Source of the DNA: Nocardioides pantholopis
Lineage (GTDB): Bacteria; Actinomycetota; Actinomycetes; Propionibacteriales; Nocardioidaceae
Assembly (NCBI RefSeq): GCF_003710085.1
Contig: NZ_CP033324.1
Location: forward strand, 1,931,501-1,995,500
Direction: 5' to 3'
Length of the DNA stretch: 64,000 nucleotides
Below the pieces are notes generated by a model that had not been told where the DNA came from, ran no database searches, and saw only the letters and a list, made by a program, of their open reading frames with translations. Every line of letters starts with the position of its first letter. Position 1 is the first letter of the stretch. The position numbers and the translations under genes are program-made. Positions 24,314-33,389 of the stretch are shown piece after piece.

Positions 24314-27124
24314 ATGGATCGGGACCAGGTCAAGACACCGGGCACGGACGTCTCGCAGGTCGGGGCGGACGTGGTCGCCCGCGAGCTGGGCGTCGACCCG
24401 GACTCCGGGCTTACCCAGGCGGAGGCGGCCCGCAGGCTCGCCGCCGACGGACCCAACCGGCTGCGCGAGCGGCCCCCGGTGCCGGCCTGGCGAAGGCTGC
24501 TCGCCCAGCTCCAGGACCCGCTGATCTACCTGCTGCTGGCGGCCGTCGCGATCTCGCTGGGCGCGTGGCTGATCGAGGGCGGCGACGGGGTCCCGGTGGA
24601 CGCGCTGGTGATCGCCGCGATCGTGGTCCTCAATGCAGTGCTCGGCTACACCCAGGAGGCGCGGGCGGAGGACGCCGTGGCCGCCCTGGGCCGGATGACC
24701 GCGGCGACCTCGACAGTCCTGCGCGACGGGCGGCTCCACCGGATCCCCGCCGAGGAGCTGGTGCGCGGGGACGTGCTGGTCCTCGACGAGGGTGCCGCGG
24801 TGGGCGCGGACGCCCGCCTGGTGAGTGCGAGCACGCTGCGGGTGCAGGAGGCCTCGCTGACGGGGGAGAGCGAGGCGGTGCTGAAGGACCCCACGACGCT
24901 CCCGGGGCCCGTCCCCCTCGGCGACCGCCTCGACATGGTCTTCAAGGGCACGGCGGTGGCCCAGGGCTCCGGGCGCGCGGTCGTCACCGGGACCGGGATG
25001 GGCACCGAGGTCGGGGCCATCGCCGGGATGCTGGACGCGACCGTCGAGGACCCCACGCCCCTGCAGCGGGAGGTCGCGGGCATCAGCCGGATGCTCGGCG
25101 TGGCGGTGGTCGTCATCGCGCTGGTCGTGATGGCCACCGTGATCCTCACGGAGGGGATCACCGAGGCGGAGGACCTGGTGACGGTCCTGCTGCTGGGCGT
25201 CTCGCTCGCGGTGGCGGCGGTTCCCGAGGGCCTGCCCACGATCCTCTCGGTCGTCCTCGCGATCGGTGTCCAGCGGATGGCGCGGCGCAACGCCGTGGTC
25301 AAGCGGCTCAGCTCGGTGGAGGCACTCGGCTCGGCGTCGGTGATCTGCACCGACAAGACCGGCACCCTGACCCGCAACGAGATGACGATCCAGCGGGTCG
25401 TCACGGCGTCGGGCACGGCCCAGGTCAGCGGCGTCGGCTACCGGCCGGAGGGCGAGGTACGCCGGGGCGGAGCCGAGCTGGACGAGGCAGTGCTCCACGA
25501 GGTGCGGCTCGTGCTGGGCGGTGGCTCGCTCGCCAACGACGCGCAGCTCTCCGAGCACGACGGCCAGTGGGAGATCGTGGGGGACCCGACCGAGGCGGCG
25601 TTCCTGGTCGCGGAGCGCAAGCTCGGCGAGGCGGGTGTGCTGGGCCGGTTCCAGCGGCTGGCGGAGGTCCCGTTCACCTCCGACCGCAAGAAGATGTCGG
25701 TGCTGCTGCGGCGCGCTGACGGCGTCCGGGTCCTGGTGGCGAAGGGCGCGCCGGACGTCCTGCTCGCCGGCTGCACCGGGCTCCAGGTCGCGGACCGGGT
25801 CGTACCGCTCACCGACGAGGCCCGGGCGGCCCGGCTGGCCGAGGTCGAGAGCCTCTCCGAGGAGGCCTTCCGGACCCTCGGCGTGGCGTACCGCGTCATC
25901 CCCGACGAGGTCCCGACCGAAGCCGGGATCGACGAGTCCTGGGAGCGCGACCTCACCTACGCGGGCGTGGTCGGGATCATCGACCCGCCCCGCTCGGAGG
26001 TGGCGACCGCGATCGGGGACGCCCACCGGGCCGGCATCCGGGTCATCATGATCACCGGGGACCATCCGGCCACCGCGATCCGGATCGCGGAGGACCTGGG
26101 GCTGATCGAGCCCGGTGGCCGGGCCGTCACCGGAACCGAGCTGGACGCCCTCGACGACGAGTCGCTGCGGGCGGTCACCCGGGAGGTGTCGGTCTACGCT
26201 CGGGTGGCCCCGCAGCACAAGCTCCGGCTCGTCGACGCGCTGCAGGCCGACGGCCAGATCGTGTCGATGACCGGTGACGGGGTCAACGACGCGCCGGCCC
26301 TGAAGTCGGCCGACATCGGCGTCGCCATGGGCATCACCGGCACCGAGGTGACCAAGGAGGCCGCCCGGATGATCCTCGCCGACGACAACTTCGCGACGAT
26401 CGTGGCGGCGGTCCGGCAGGGCCGGGTCATCTTCGACAACATCAAGAAGTTCCTGCGCTACCTGCTGTCCTCGAACATGGGCGAGGTCCTCGCGGTCTTC
26501 CTCGGCGTGGTCTTCGCCGACCTGATCGGCCTGAGCGACGCGAGCGACTCCGCGTCGGTCGTGGTGCCGCTGCTCGCCACCCAGATCCTGTGGATCAACC
26601 TGATCACCGACTCCACCCCGGCGCTCGCCATGGGGGTGGACCCCGAGATCGACGACGTGATGGCCCGGCCGCCGCGCCGGCTCACCGACCGGGCGATCGA
26701 CGCTCGGATGTGGTCGGGGATCGTCACGGTCGGGCTGGTGATGGCCCTGGCGACGCTGGCCGCGATCGACGTGTTCCTGCCCGGTGGACTGGTCGAGGGC
26801 GACGACTCGCTCGACGTCGCCCGGACCGCCGGCTTCACCACCCTGGTGTTCGCGCAGCTCTTCAACGCGCTGAACGCCAGGTCCGAGACCTCCAGCGCCT
26901 TCCACGGGCTGTTCGCGAACCGGTGGCTGTGGGGCGCGCTGGTGCTCGGAGCCGTGCTGCAGGTCGCCGTGGTGGAGCTGCCGTTCCTCCAGGTGGCGTT
27001 CGGCACCGACTCGATGGACGCCGTCCACTGGGCGACCTGCGTCGCGCTCGGCTCCGCCGTGCTCTGGTACGACGAGCTGCGCAAGGTGGTGCTCCGGGCC
27101 GGGGCCCGGCGACGGACGGGCTGA
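24314..27124 (+). CDS. P2-type (SERCA/PMR-like) cation-transporting ATPase
   Basis: A 936-aa P-type ATPase. In order: N-terminal cation ATPase domain (EARRLAADGPNRL), helices 1-2, actuator domain with LTGES, helix 4 with VPEGLPTI (the calcium-type PEGL motif), phosphorylation site Asp347 in ICTDKTGTLT, nucleotide domain, hinge GDGVNDAPALKSADIG, and six C-terminal helices. PEGL rather than CPC in helix 4 excludes a copper or zinc pump and suggests Ca2+ (or Mn2+, Na+). ATG 24314 has GAAGGGGAA upstream. It is divergent from the kinase and precedes phosphoketolase on the same strand after 96 bp. Confidence 0.93.
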   Translation: MDRDQVKTPGTDVSQVGADVVARELGVDPDSGLTQAEAARRLAADGPNRLRERPPVPAWRRLLAQLQDPLIYLLLAAVAISLGAWLIEGGDGVPVDALVIAAIVVLNAVLGYTQEARAEDAVAALGRMTAATSTVLRDGRLHRIPAEELVRGDVLVLDEGAAVGADARLVSASTLRVQEASLTGESEAVLKDPTTLPGPVPLGDRLDMVFKGTAVAQGSGRAVVTGTGMGTEVGAIAGMLDATVEDPTPLQREVAGISRMLGVAVVVIALVVMATVILTEGITEAEDLVTVLLLGVSLAVAAVPEGLPTILSVVLAIGVQRMARRNAVVKRLSSVEALGSASVICTDKTGTLTRNEMTIQRVVTASGTAQVSGVGYRPEGEVRRGGAELDEAVLHEVRLVLGGGSLANDAQLSEHDGQWEIVGDPTEAAFLVAERKLGEAGVLGRFQRLAEVPFTSDRKKMSVLLRRADGVRVLVAKGAPDVLLAGCTGLQVADRVVPLTDEARAARLAEVESLSEEAFRTLGVAYRVIPDEVPTEAGIDESWERDLTYAGVVGIIDPPRSEVATAIGDAHRAGIRVIMITGDHPATAIRIAEDLGLIEPGGRAVTGTELDALDDESLRAVTREVSVYARVAPQHKLRLVDALQADGQIVSMTGDGVNDAPALKSADIGVAMGITGTEVTKEAARMILADDNFATIVAAVRQGRVIFDNIKKFLRYLLSSNMGEVLAVFLGVVFADLIGLSDASDSASVVVPLLATQILWINLITDSTPALAMGVDPEIDDVMARPPRRLTDRAIDARMWSGIVTVGLVMALATLAAIDVFLPGGLVEGDDSLDVARTAGFTTLVFAQLFNALNARSETSSAFHGLFANRWLWGALVLGAVLQVAVVELPFLQVAFGTDSMDAVHWATCVALGSAVLWYDELRKVVLRAGARRRTG

Positions 27125-27177
27125 GCGGGCGAGCGGTCTGGCCCGATTCGGGCGTTCCCATCGGCCGTGCGGAGACC

Positions 27178-27183
27178 TAGCCT
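27178..27183 (+). promoter_or_regulatory. -10 element (TAGCCT) of the phosphoketolase gene
   Basis: TAGCCT lies 37 nt before the phosphoketolase ATG in the 96-bp gap after the ATPase gene. This would give a short leader containing the AGGAG Shine-Dalgarno at about 27211. Confidence 0.45.
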
Positions 27184-27220
27184 GCAAGTCCAGGCGCCTC
27201 TCTGTCGCACAGGAGCTCCC

Positions 27221-29644
27221 ATGACGACCACCGATCTCGACGCCGACCAGCTCGCCGACCTCGACAGCTGGTGGCGGGCGGCCAACTACCTGTCGGTGGG
27301 CCAGATCTACCTGATGGACAACCCGCTGCTGGAACGTCCGCTCAGCCATGAGGACATCAAGCCCCGCCTGCTCGGCCACTGGGGGACCACGCCGGGCCTG
27401 AACCTGCTGTGGACCCACCTGAACCGGCTGATCCGGGAGCGGGACGTCGACGCGATCTTCCTCGCCGGTCCCGGGCACGGTGGGCCGGCGGTCCTGGCCA
27501 ACACCTGGCTGGAGGGCAGCTACAGCGAGGTCTACCCGCACGTCAGTGCGGACGTCCGCGGGATGCAGGCGCTGTTCCGCCAGTTCTCCTTCCCCGGCGG
27601 GGTGCCCAGCCACGTCGCGCCGGAGACCCCCGGGTCGATCCACGAGGGCGGCGAGCTGGGCTACGTCCTCTCCCACGCGTACGGCGCTGCCATGGACAAC
27701 CCCGACCTCGTGGTCGCCGCGGTCGTCGGCGACGGCGAGTTCGAGACCGCGCCGCTCGCGACCTCTTGGCACGCCAACAAGTTCGTGGACCCGGTGCAGG
27801 ACGGCGCGGTGCTGCCGATCCTGCACCTCAACGGCTACAAGATCGCCAACCCGACGATCCCGGCGCGGATCCCGCGCCCGGAGCTGCTGGACCTGCTGCA
27901 CGGCTTCGGCCACGAGGTCTTCACCGTGGAGGGCGAGGACCCGATGGACGTGCACCGCCAGATGGCCGGTGCGCTGGACCGGGCCCACGACCGGATCCGG
28001 GAGATCCAGCGGGCGGCCCGGGAGGACGGCGACCTCGAGCGCCGGCCCTGGCCGATGATCCTGCTGGTCACGCCCAAGGGCTGGACCGGACCGGACGTCG
28101 TCGACGGCGTCCAGGTCGAGGGCACCTGGCGCGCCCACCAGGTGCCGCTGGCCGGCACCCGCGACAACGACGAGCACCGCAAGCTGCTGGAGGAGTGGAT
28201 GCGCTCCTACCGCCCGGAGGAGCTCTTCACCGAAGGTGGGCGGCCGGTGCCGCGACTGCGGGCCATGGCCCCGCAGGGCCTGCGGCGGATGAGCGCCAAC
28301 CCGCACGCCAACGGGGGCCTGCTGCGCCGTCCGCTCTTCCTCGCGGACTTCCGGACCGCCGCGGTGGAGGTCGGGGCGCCCGGGGTCTCCATCCACGAGG
28401 CGACCCGGGTGCTGGGCCGCTACCTGGTCGACGTCGTGCGCCAGAACCCCGACAACTTCCGCATCTTCGGCCCCGACGAGACGGCGTCCAACCGGCTCGA
28501 CGCGGTCTACGAGGTGACCGACAAGGTGTTCGCCGGCGAGATCCTGGACAGCGACGAGCACCTCGGCCCGCACGGCCGGGTCGTGGAGATGCTCTCCGAG
28601 CACATGTGCCAGGGCTGGCTCGAGGGCTACCTGCTCACCGGTCGGCACGGGCTGTTCAGCTGCTACGAGGCCTTCATCCACGTGGTCGACTCGATGCTCA
28701 ACCAGCACGCGAAGTGGCTGAAGACGACCCGCGAGCTGGAGTGGCGTCCGCCGATCGCCTCGCTGAACTACCTGCTCACCTCCCACGTGTGGCGCCAGGA
28801 CCACAACGGGTTCTCCCACCAGGACCCCGGGTTCATCGACCATGTCGTGAACAAGAAGGCCGAGGTCGTCCGCGTCTACCTGCCGCCGGACACCAACACG
28901 CTGCTCTCCACGATGCGGCACTGCCTGGAGAGCCGCCACTACGTCAACGTCGTGGTGGCCGGGAAGCAGCCGACGTTCGACTGGCTCGACGCCGAGGCCG
29001 CCGACCTGCACTGCGCGCGCGGGCTCGGGATCTGGGAGTGGGCCTCCACCACCGACGGCGAGCCGGACGTCGTGCTGGCCTGCGCGGGTGACGTCCCGAC
29101 GGTCGAGGCCGTCGCCGCCGCCTCGATCCTGCGCGACCGGCTGCCCGACCTGAAGGTGCGCTTCGTCAACGTCGTGGACCTGATGCGGCTCCAGGACGAC
29201 ACCGAGCACCCGCACGGGCTGTCCTCGCGGCACTTCGACACCGTGTTCACCACCGACAAGCCGGTGATCTTCGCCTACCACGGCTATCCGTGGCTGATCC
29301 ACCGGTTGACCTACCGGCGCACCAACCACGCGAACGTGCACGTGCGGGGCTACAAGGAGGAGGGGACCACCACCACGCCGTTCGACATGGTGATGATGAA
29401 CGACCTGGACCGCTTCCACCTGGTGATCGACGTCATCGACCGGGTCCCGGGACTGGGCGCTCGGGCCGCGAACCTGCGCCAGGAGATGGTCGACACCCGC
29501 CGGCGCGCCCGGATGTGGACCCGGGAGCACGGCGAGGACCTCCCCGAGGTGCGGGACTGGTCCTGGACGCCCGCGGCCCGGCCGGACCGGTCGGCGTCCC
29601 CGTCGACCACTGCCCAGCCGGGCACGACGGAGGACGACAACTGA
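27221..29644 (+). CDS. xfp: Xylulose 5-phosphate/fructose 6-phosphate phosphoketolase
   Basis: An 807-aa thiamine diphosphate enzyme that splits xylulose 5-phosphate or fructose 6-phosphate with phosphate, giving acetyl phosphate. Family blocks are present throughout: [14 protein letters not shown] at the N-terminus, AGPGHGGPA, the ThDP site GDGEFETAP, and [20 protein letters not shown] in the pyrimidine domain. Length is standard. ATG 27221 follows AGGAGCTCCC. The gene converges on acetate kinase, 25 bp between the stops, which would turn acetyl phosphate into acetate and ATP. Together they form the phosphoketolase shunt. Confidence 0.96.
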   Translation: MTTTDLDADQLADLDSWWRAANYLSVGQIYLMDNPLLERPLSHEDIKPRLLGHWGTTPGLNLLWTHLNRLIRERDVDAIFLAGPGHGGPAVLANTWLEGSYSEVYPHVSADVRGMQALFRQFSFPGGVPSHVAPETPGSIHEGGELGYVLSHAYGAAMDNPDLVVAAVVGDGEFETAPLATSWHANKFVDPVQDGAVLPILHLNGYKIANPTIPARIPRPELLDLLHGFGHEVFTVEGEDPMDVHRQMAGALDRAHDRIREIQRAAREDGDLERRPWPMILLVTPKGWTGPDVVDGVQVEGTWRAHQVPLAGTRDNDEHRKLLEEWMRSYRPEELFTEGGRPVPRLRAMAPQGLRRMSANPHANGGLLRRPLFLADFRTAAVEVGAPGVSIHEATRVLGRYLVDVVRQNPDNFRIFGPDETASNRLDAVYEVTDKVFAGEILDSDEHLGPHGRVVEMLSEHMCQGWLEGYLLTGRHGLFSCYEAFIHVVDSMLNQHAKWLKTTRELEWRPPIASLNYLLTSHVWRQDHNGFSHQDPGFIDHVVNKKAEVVRVYLPPDTNTLLSTMRHCLESRHYVNVVVAGKQPTFDWLDAEAADLHCARGLGIWEWASTTDGEPDVVLACAGDVPTVEAVAAASILRDRLPDLKVRFVNVVDLMRLQDDTEHPHGLSSRHFDTVFTTDKPVIFAYHGYPWLIHRLTYRRTNHANVHVRGYKEEGTTTTPFDMVMMNDLDRFHLVIDVIDRVPGLGARAANLRQEMVDTRRRARMWTREHGEDLPEVRDWSWTPAARPDRSASPSTTAQPGTTEDDN

Positions 29645-29669
29645 GCGGATTGCCGGGACGGGCGGGCGC

Positions 29670-30848
29670 TCACAAGCCGGCGAGCAGCGCGGCCACCTGA
29701 CGGGCGATCGAGAGCTCCTCGTCGGTGGGGACGACGAGCACGGTGACGGAGGAGTCGTCGGTGCTGATCCGCGCCGGCCCGCCCCGCACCCGGTCGTTGC
29801 GGGCCGGGTCGACGCGCACCCCCAGGGCCTCGAGGCCCCGGAGCGCGTCGGCGCGGACCCGGGGCACGTTCTGCCCGGTGCCGGCGGTGAACGTGATGAC
29901 GTCAGCGCCGCCGAGGACGGCGAGGTAGGCGCCGACGTACTTGCGCAGCCGGTGGCAGTAGACGGCGTAGGCCCGGGCGGCGAGCTGGTCGCCGGCGTCC
30001 ACGGCGTCCTCGAGGTCGCGGAAGTCGTGATGCCCGCTGAGTCCCTCCAGCCCGGAGCGGTGGTGCAGGAGGTCCTCGAGGTCCCCGGCGTCCAGGCCGC
30101 CGACGCGGATCAGGTGCAGCAGGACGCCGGGGTCGACGTCGCCGCCGCGGGTGCCCATCACCAGCCCCTCGAGCGGAGTCAGGCCCATCGAGGTGTCGAC
30201 CGGCCGGCCCCGCCGTACGGCGGCCGCGGAGGCGCCGTTGCCGAGGTGGAGGACGATCTGGTCGAGCTCGCCCACCGGTCGGCCCAGGAACCGGGCGGCC
30301 TCCTGCGCGACGTACTCGTGGCTGATCCCGTGCATGCCGTAGCGGCGGATCTGCAGCGGCTCGGTCACCGCGCGGTCCAGGGCGTAGGTGGCCGCCTCGG
30401 GCGGCAGGTCCGCGAAGAACGCGGTGTCGAACACCGCGACCTGCCGCAGCCCCGGGTAGGTCGCCGCGGACTGGCGGATCCCGGCGATCGCCGGTGGGTT
30501 GTGCAGAGGCGCGAGCGGAACCAGGTCCTCGAGCGCACCGAGCACCTCGTCGTCGATGAGCGTGGGGGCGACGAACCGGGCCCCGCCGTGCACCAGGCGG
30601 TGGCCGACCGCGGCGAGGGAGTCGATGCTCAGGCCCGCCGCGCGGACCTCGGCGGTGACCTGCTCCAGCGCATCGGCGAGCCCGTGCGCCCCGAGGCGCT
30701 CGACGTGGCCGCGGACCAGTGCGCGTCCGCCCGCGGGGTTGACCACCTGGTACTTCAGCGACGAGGAGCCGGCGTTGAGGACGAGCACGGGCCCGCCCGG
30801 GGTGCCGGGGCCGGCGGGGCTGGCGGGGCTGCCAGGGCTGGCGGTCAT
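29670..30848 (-). CDS. ackA: Acetate kinase
   Basis: A 392-aa ASKHA-fold kinase making ATP from acetyl phosphate and ADP. Motifs: VLNAGSSSLKYQV at residues 22-34, VFDTAFF, YGMHGISHEYV, HLGNGASAAAV, and LTPLEGLVMGTRGGDVDPG. A Gly/Pro/Ala-rich N-terminal extension of about 20 residues precedes the first strand. ATG 30848 follows GGGACGACCC, with a weak RBS. On the minus strand TATCGT (30880-30875) may be its -10. It is convergent with phosphoketolase and divergent from the universal stress gene. No phosphotransacetylase gene is in the window. Confidence 0.95.
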   Translation of the reverse strand: MTASPGSPASPAGPGTPGGPVLVLNAGSSSLKYQVVNPAGGRALVRGHVERLGAHGLADALEQVTAEVRAAGLSIDSLAAVGHRLVHGGARFVAPTLIDDEVLGALEDLVPLAPLHNPPAIAGIRQSAATYPGLRQVAVFDTAFFADLPPEAATYALDRAVTEPLQIRRYGMHGISHEYVAQEAARFLGRPVGELDQIVLHLGNGASAAAVRRGRPVDTSMGLTPLEGLVMGTRGGDVDPGVLLHLIRVGGLDAGDLEDLLHHRSGLEGLSGHHDFRDLEDAVDAGDQLAARAYAVYCHRLRKYVGAYLAVLGGADVITFTAGTGQNVPRVRADALRGLEALGVRVDPARNDRVRGGPARISTDDSSVTVLVVPTDEELSIARQVAALLAGL

Positions 30849-31023
30849 GGGTCGTCCCTTCGTCGCCTCCGGCCACGATAGTGCCCGGCGCGGGAGACGT
30901 CGTGGCGTGCAGCGACCGGGCCCGGCCGGCAGGTTGGCGCCTTCGGTCCTTGCCGCCGTGGGCCACCTGCGCGGAGCATGGGGGAGGCGAAGAGCTCGCC
31001 GGAACTCTCGGAGGTGGATGAGG

Positions 31024-31965
31024 ATGCCGGACACCATCACGCTCGAGGCCCGCAGCGGCGACGTCGTCGTCGGCGTGGACGGCTCGCCCGCCAGCCTGAA
31101 CGCCGTGCGGTACGCCCTGGAGGAGGTCCGCCGCGGGGGTGGCGTGCTGCGGCTGGTGCACGTCGTCCCGGACTACGGGGTGATGACCGCGCTCTACCCC
31201 CTCCCGCCCGAGGACCTCGCCGAAGCCGGCCGGGAGGTCCTGCGCGGCGTCGTGGAGGACCTCGGCGCGCCGGTCACCGACGTGACGATGGAGACCGTGC
31301 TGCGCCGCGGGTCCCGCGTGGCCACCCTCTCCTCGGCCGCGCGCGCCGCCCGCGCGCTGGTCGTCGGGACCGACCGGCGCCCGGTCGCTGCCCGGGTGCT
31401 GACCGGGAACACCAGCAACGGGGTCGCGGCGAGCTGTGTGGCGCCGGTCGTGTCGGTCCCCGAGACCTGGCGTCCCGGCACCGGTGCGGGGGCGGTCGTG
31501 GTCGGCGTGAAGAGTCCCGTGCACGCCACGGAGCTGCTCGGGGAGGCGTTCGCGCTGGCGCAGTCGCGGGGGAGCCGGCTGGTCGTCCTGCACTCGTGGC
31601 GGATGCCGTCGGGCTACGACGACATCATCACCGACCGGGTCGCGCCCCAGGAGTGGGCCGACCGGGCCCGCGTCGAGCTGTCCGGCCTGCTCGAGGAGTG
31701 GGCCTCCAGCTACCCGGAGGTCGATCTGGAGATCCGCCCCGTCCACGACCAGGCCGCCCACGCGCTCATCGAGGCCTCGCGGGAGGCCGACGAGATCGTG
31801 CTCGTGCGCCGGGCCCACGGCATTCCCGCGGCCGCCCACCTCGGGTCGACCGCCCGGGCGGTGCTGCGCGACGCGCACTGCCCGGTCCGGGTCGTGCCCC
31901 CGGGCCACGTCGTGGCGCTGCCCGGGCTGGTGCTCGAGGAGGCCGGGCAGCTGAAGAAGGAGTGA
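31024..31965 (+). CDS. Tandem-domain universal stress protein
   Basis: A 313-aa protein with two UspA domains. Domain 1 (residues 10-150) opens with VVVGVDGSPASLNAVRYALE; domain 2 (160-295) opens AVVVGVKSPVHATELLGEAF and ends LGSTARAVLRDAHCPVRVV, the nucleotide-binding end motif. Domain 1 has a less regular G-rich loop (TGNTSNGVAASCVAPVVSV). GGAGG at 31010-31014 favours ATG 31024 (9-nt spacing) over ATG 31018 (3 nt). Tandem Usp proteins in actinobacteria are commonly induced in hypoxia or dormancy; here the neighbours are acetate kinase and a STAS protein. Confidence 0.9.
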   Translation: MPDTITLEARSGDVVVGVDGSPASLNAVRYALEEVRRGGGVLRLVHVVPDYGVMTALYPLPPEDLAEAGREVLRGVVEDLGAPVTDVTMETVLRRGSRVATLSSAARAARALVVGTDRRPVAARVLTGNTSNGVAASCVAPVVSVPETWRPGTGAGAVVVGVKSPVHATELLGEAFALAQSRGSRLVVLHSWRMPSGYDDIITDRVAPQEWADRARVELSGLLEEWASSYPEVDLEIRPVHDQAAHALIEASREADEIVLVRRAHGIPAAAHLGSTARAVLRDAHCPVRVVPPGHVVALPGLVLEEAGQLKKE

Positions 31966-32035
31966 CCCGGCGCCCCGGCAGCGGCAACCGGCAGCAGCGT
32001 GCCCGGGCCCTGTCGGCGGCGCGGCCGCTTCTCGA

Positions 32036-32041
32036 TACAGT
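32036..32041 (+). promoter_or_regulatory. Leaderless-type -10 element (TACAGT) for the STAS gene
   Basis: TACAGT is followed by 6 nt (CGAGCC) and ATG 32048. There is no Shine-Dalgarno. The architecture predicts transcription starting at or next to the A of the start codon. Confidence 0.6.
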
Positions 32042-32047
32042 CGAGCC

Positions 32048-32353
32048 ATGCAGGAACGGCCCTTCTCCTCCACCTTCCACGAGTCCACCGGCACCCTCAG
32101 GGTCGTGGGCGCCGTCGACGAGGTGGCCCGGTCGGCGTTCAGCAGCGACCTGGCCGTCGCTGCCGGCCAGGTCTCCGACGTCCTGGTCGTGGACCTGACC
32201 GACGTGGACTACTTCCCGAGCGTCGCGGTCAGCGTCCTGGTGGACCTGATGAGGAACGACGCTGGCGCCGGCAAGGTCGAGCTGGTCGCCGGGCAGGGCA
32301 CGATCGCGCAGCGGGTCCTCCAGCTGTGCGGTCTGCCGCACCGGACGGCCTGA
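32048..32353 (+). CDS. STAS-domain anti-sigma-factor antagonist-like protein
   Basis: A 101-aa single-domain STAS protein. The typical core is VLVVDLTDVDYFPSVAVSVLVDLM, where in phosphorylatable SpoIIAA/RsbV-type proteins a Ser lies at the helix start (here PSVAVSV). It is followed 39 bp later by an RsbW-like ATP-binding protein on the same strand, the usual partner-switch pairing in which the STAS protein sequesters the kinase/anti-sigma. The start is a predicted leaderless ATG. No sigma-B-type sigma gene is in the window. Confidence 0.85.
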   Translation: MQERPFSSTFHESTGTLRVVGAVDEVARSAFSSDLAVAAGQVSDVLVVDLTDVDYFPSVAVSVLVDLMRNDAGAGKVELVAGQGTIAQRVLQLCGLPHRTA

Positions 32354-32392
32354 CCCCGAATGCGCGCGGCCGGGTCGGGGCACAAGGACGCC

Positions 32393-32815
32393 ATGACGGG
32401 CATGAGCGAGGCAGGCAAGGAGGAGGCCACGTTGCGGCTGCCTTTCGATGTGGCGTCGGTGACCGTGGCTCGCGGTGCGGTCACCCGGGCTCTGGCGGAC
32501 CGCGGCGTCGATCGGCGCGTGATCGACGACGCGAACATCGTGGTCGGCGAGCTGGTCATGAACGCCGTCCGTCACGGTCGACCGCACGGCGACAACACCG
32601 TCGAGGTGTCCTGGACGCTGACCGGTGACGCGCTGCAGTTCAGCGTCTGCGACGGCGGCCGCGTCGACCACCTCGAGGCGCGGATGCCGGCGCCGACCGA
32701 GCACGGCGGCCGGGGTCTCGGCATGGTCGACCTGCTCTGCCTGCAGTGGGGCTACGACAACCGCGAGGGCACCCGGGTGACGGCTGCCATCCCGACGGTC
32801 CTCACCGCGAGCTGA
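32393..32815 (+). CDS. RsbW-like ATP-binding anti-sigma/serine kinase
   Basis: A 140-aa GHKL ATPase. The N-box is IVVGELVMNAVRHGRP, the G1 box VCDGGRVDHLE, and the G2 region GGRGLGMVDLL. This is the compact HATPase_c_2 type used as anti-sigma factor and STAS kinase. ATG 32393 was preferred to the upstream ATG 32360 because AAGGA precedes it by 4 nt. It is paired with the STAS gene. The pair may regulate a stress sigma factor encoded elsewhere, or a membrane phosphatase partner. Confidence 0.88.
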   Translation: MTGMSEAGKEEATLRLPFDVASVTVARGAVTRALADRGVDRRVIDDANIVVGELVMNAVRHGRPHGDNTVEVSWTLTGDALQFSVCDGGRVDHLEARMPAPTEHGGRGLGMVDLLCLQWGYDNREGTRVTAAIPTVLTAS

Positions 32816-32876
32816 GCCGTCCCGGCGCGGGCCGCCGCCCCGTTTCGCCCGGCTCCGGGTGGGGCACCCGGAGCCC

Positions 32877-33389
32877 ATGAGCTCCCAGGCCGAGCACCGG
32901 CAGCCGCCCTCGCGACTTCCCGGTCTCCTGTACGGCGTCGGGTTCGGCGGCTTCGTCGACGGCATCGTGCTGCACCAGATCCTCCAGTGGCACCACATGG
33001 TCAGCGATGTGGAGGGTCGCTCGCCCACCACCCTCGCGGGCCTGGAGGCCAACACGCTCGCCGACGGGCTCTTCCACGTGGCGACCTGGGTCTTCCTGCT
33101 CGCCGCCTCGCTGGTGACGCACTCCCAGTGGCGCGCCGGGCGGCTGGCCCCGACCTGGACCTTCCACGTCGGCGGCATGCTCCTCGGCTGGGGGCTGTTC
33201 AACCTCGCCGAGGGGCTGGTCAACCACCAGCTGCTCGGCGTGCACCACGTGCGTGACGACCTCGGGTCCCCGCTCTCCTGGGACCTGGGCTTCCTGGCCT
33301 TCGGCGCGGCCCTCGCCCTCGCCGGCTGGGCCCTACAGCGCCGTGGCGCCCGCCGGATCGCCGCCCTGCCGGACCCGGCCCGCGCATGA
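32877..33389 (+). CDS. DUF2243 membrane protein
   Basis: A 170-aa membrane protein with four helices. Histidine-rich conserved sequences VDGIVLHQILQWHHM (residues 27-41) and LVNHQLLGVHHV (about 120-131) are typical of DUF2243. Clusters of His next to helices suggest metal or heme binding, an inference. ATG 32877 has CCGGAGCCC upstream. The stop overlaps the ThDP enzyme gene by 4 bp (ATGA), so they are translated together. Function of the family is unknown; a terminal oxidase-like or heme role has been guessed from its helices. Confidence 0.85.
   Translation: MSSQAEHRQPPSRLPGLLYGVGFGGFVDGIVLHQILQWHHMVSDVEGRSPTTLAGLEANTLADGLFHVATWVFLLAASLVTHSQWRAGRLAPTWTFHVGGMLLGWGLFNLAEGLVNHQLLGVHHVRDDLGSPLSWDLGFLAFGAALALAGWALQRRGARRIAALPDPARA

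Noticed and set aside
24203-29530. Very long open frame on the minus strand (about 1775 codons) opposite the ATPase and phosphoketolase genes
   Set aside because: Its translation is rich in His, Arg, Gln and Gly, typical of the antisense of high-GC coding sequence, while the plus-strand genes carry intact catalytic motifs.
29645-29669. Possible terminator between convergent phosphoketolase and acetate kinase genes
   Set aside because: The 25-bp gap has no stem of useful length.
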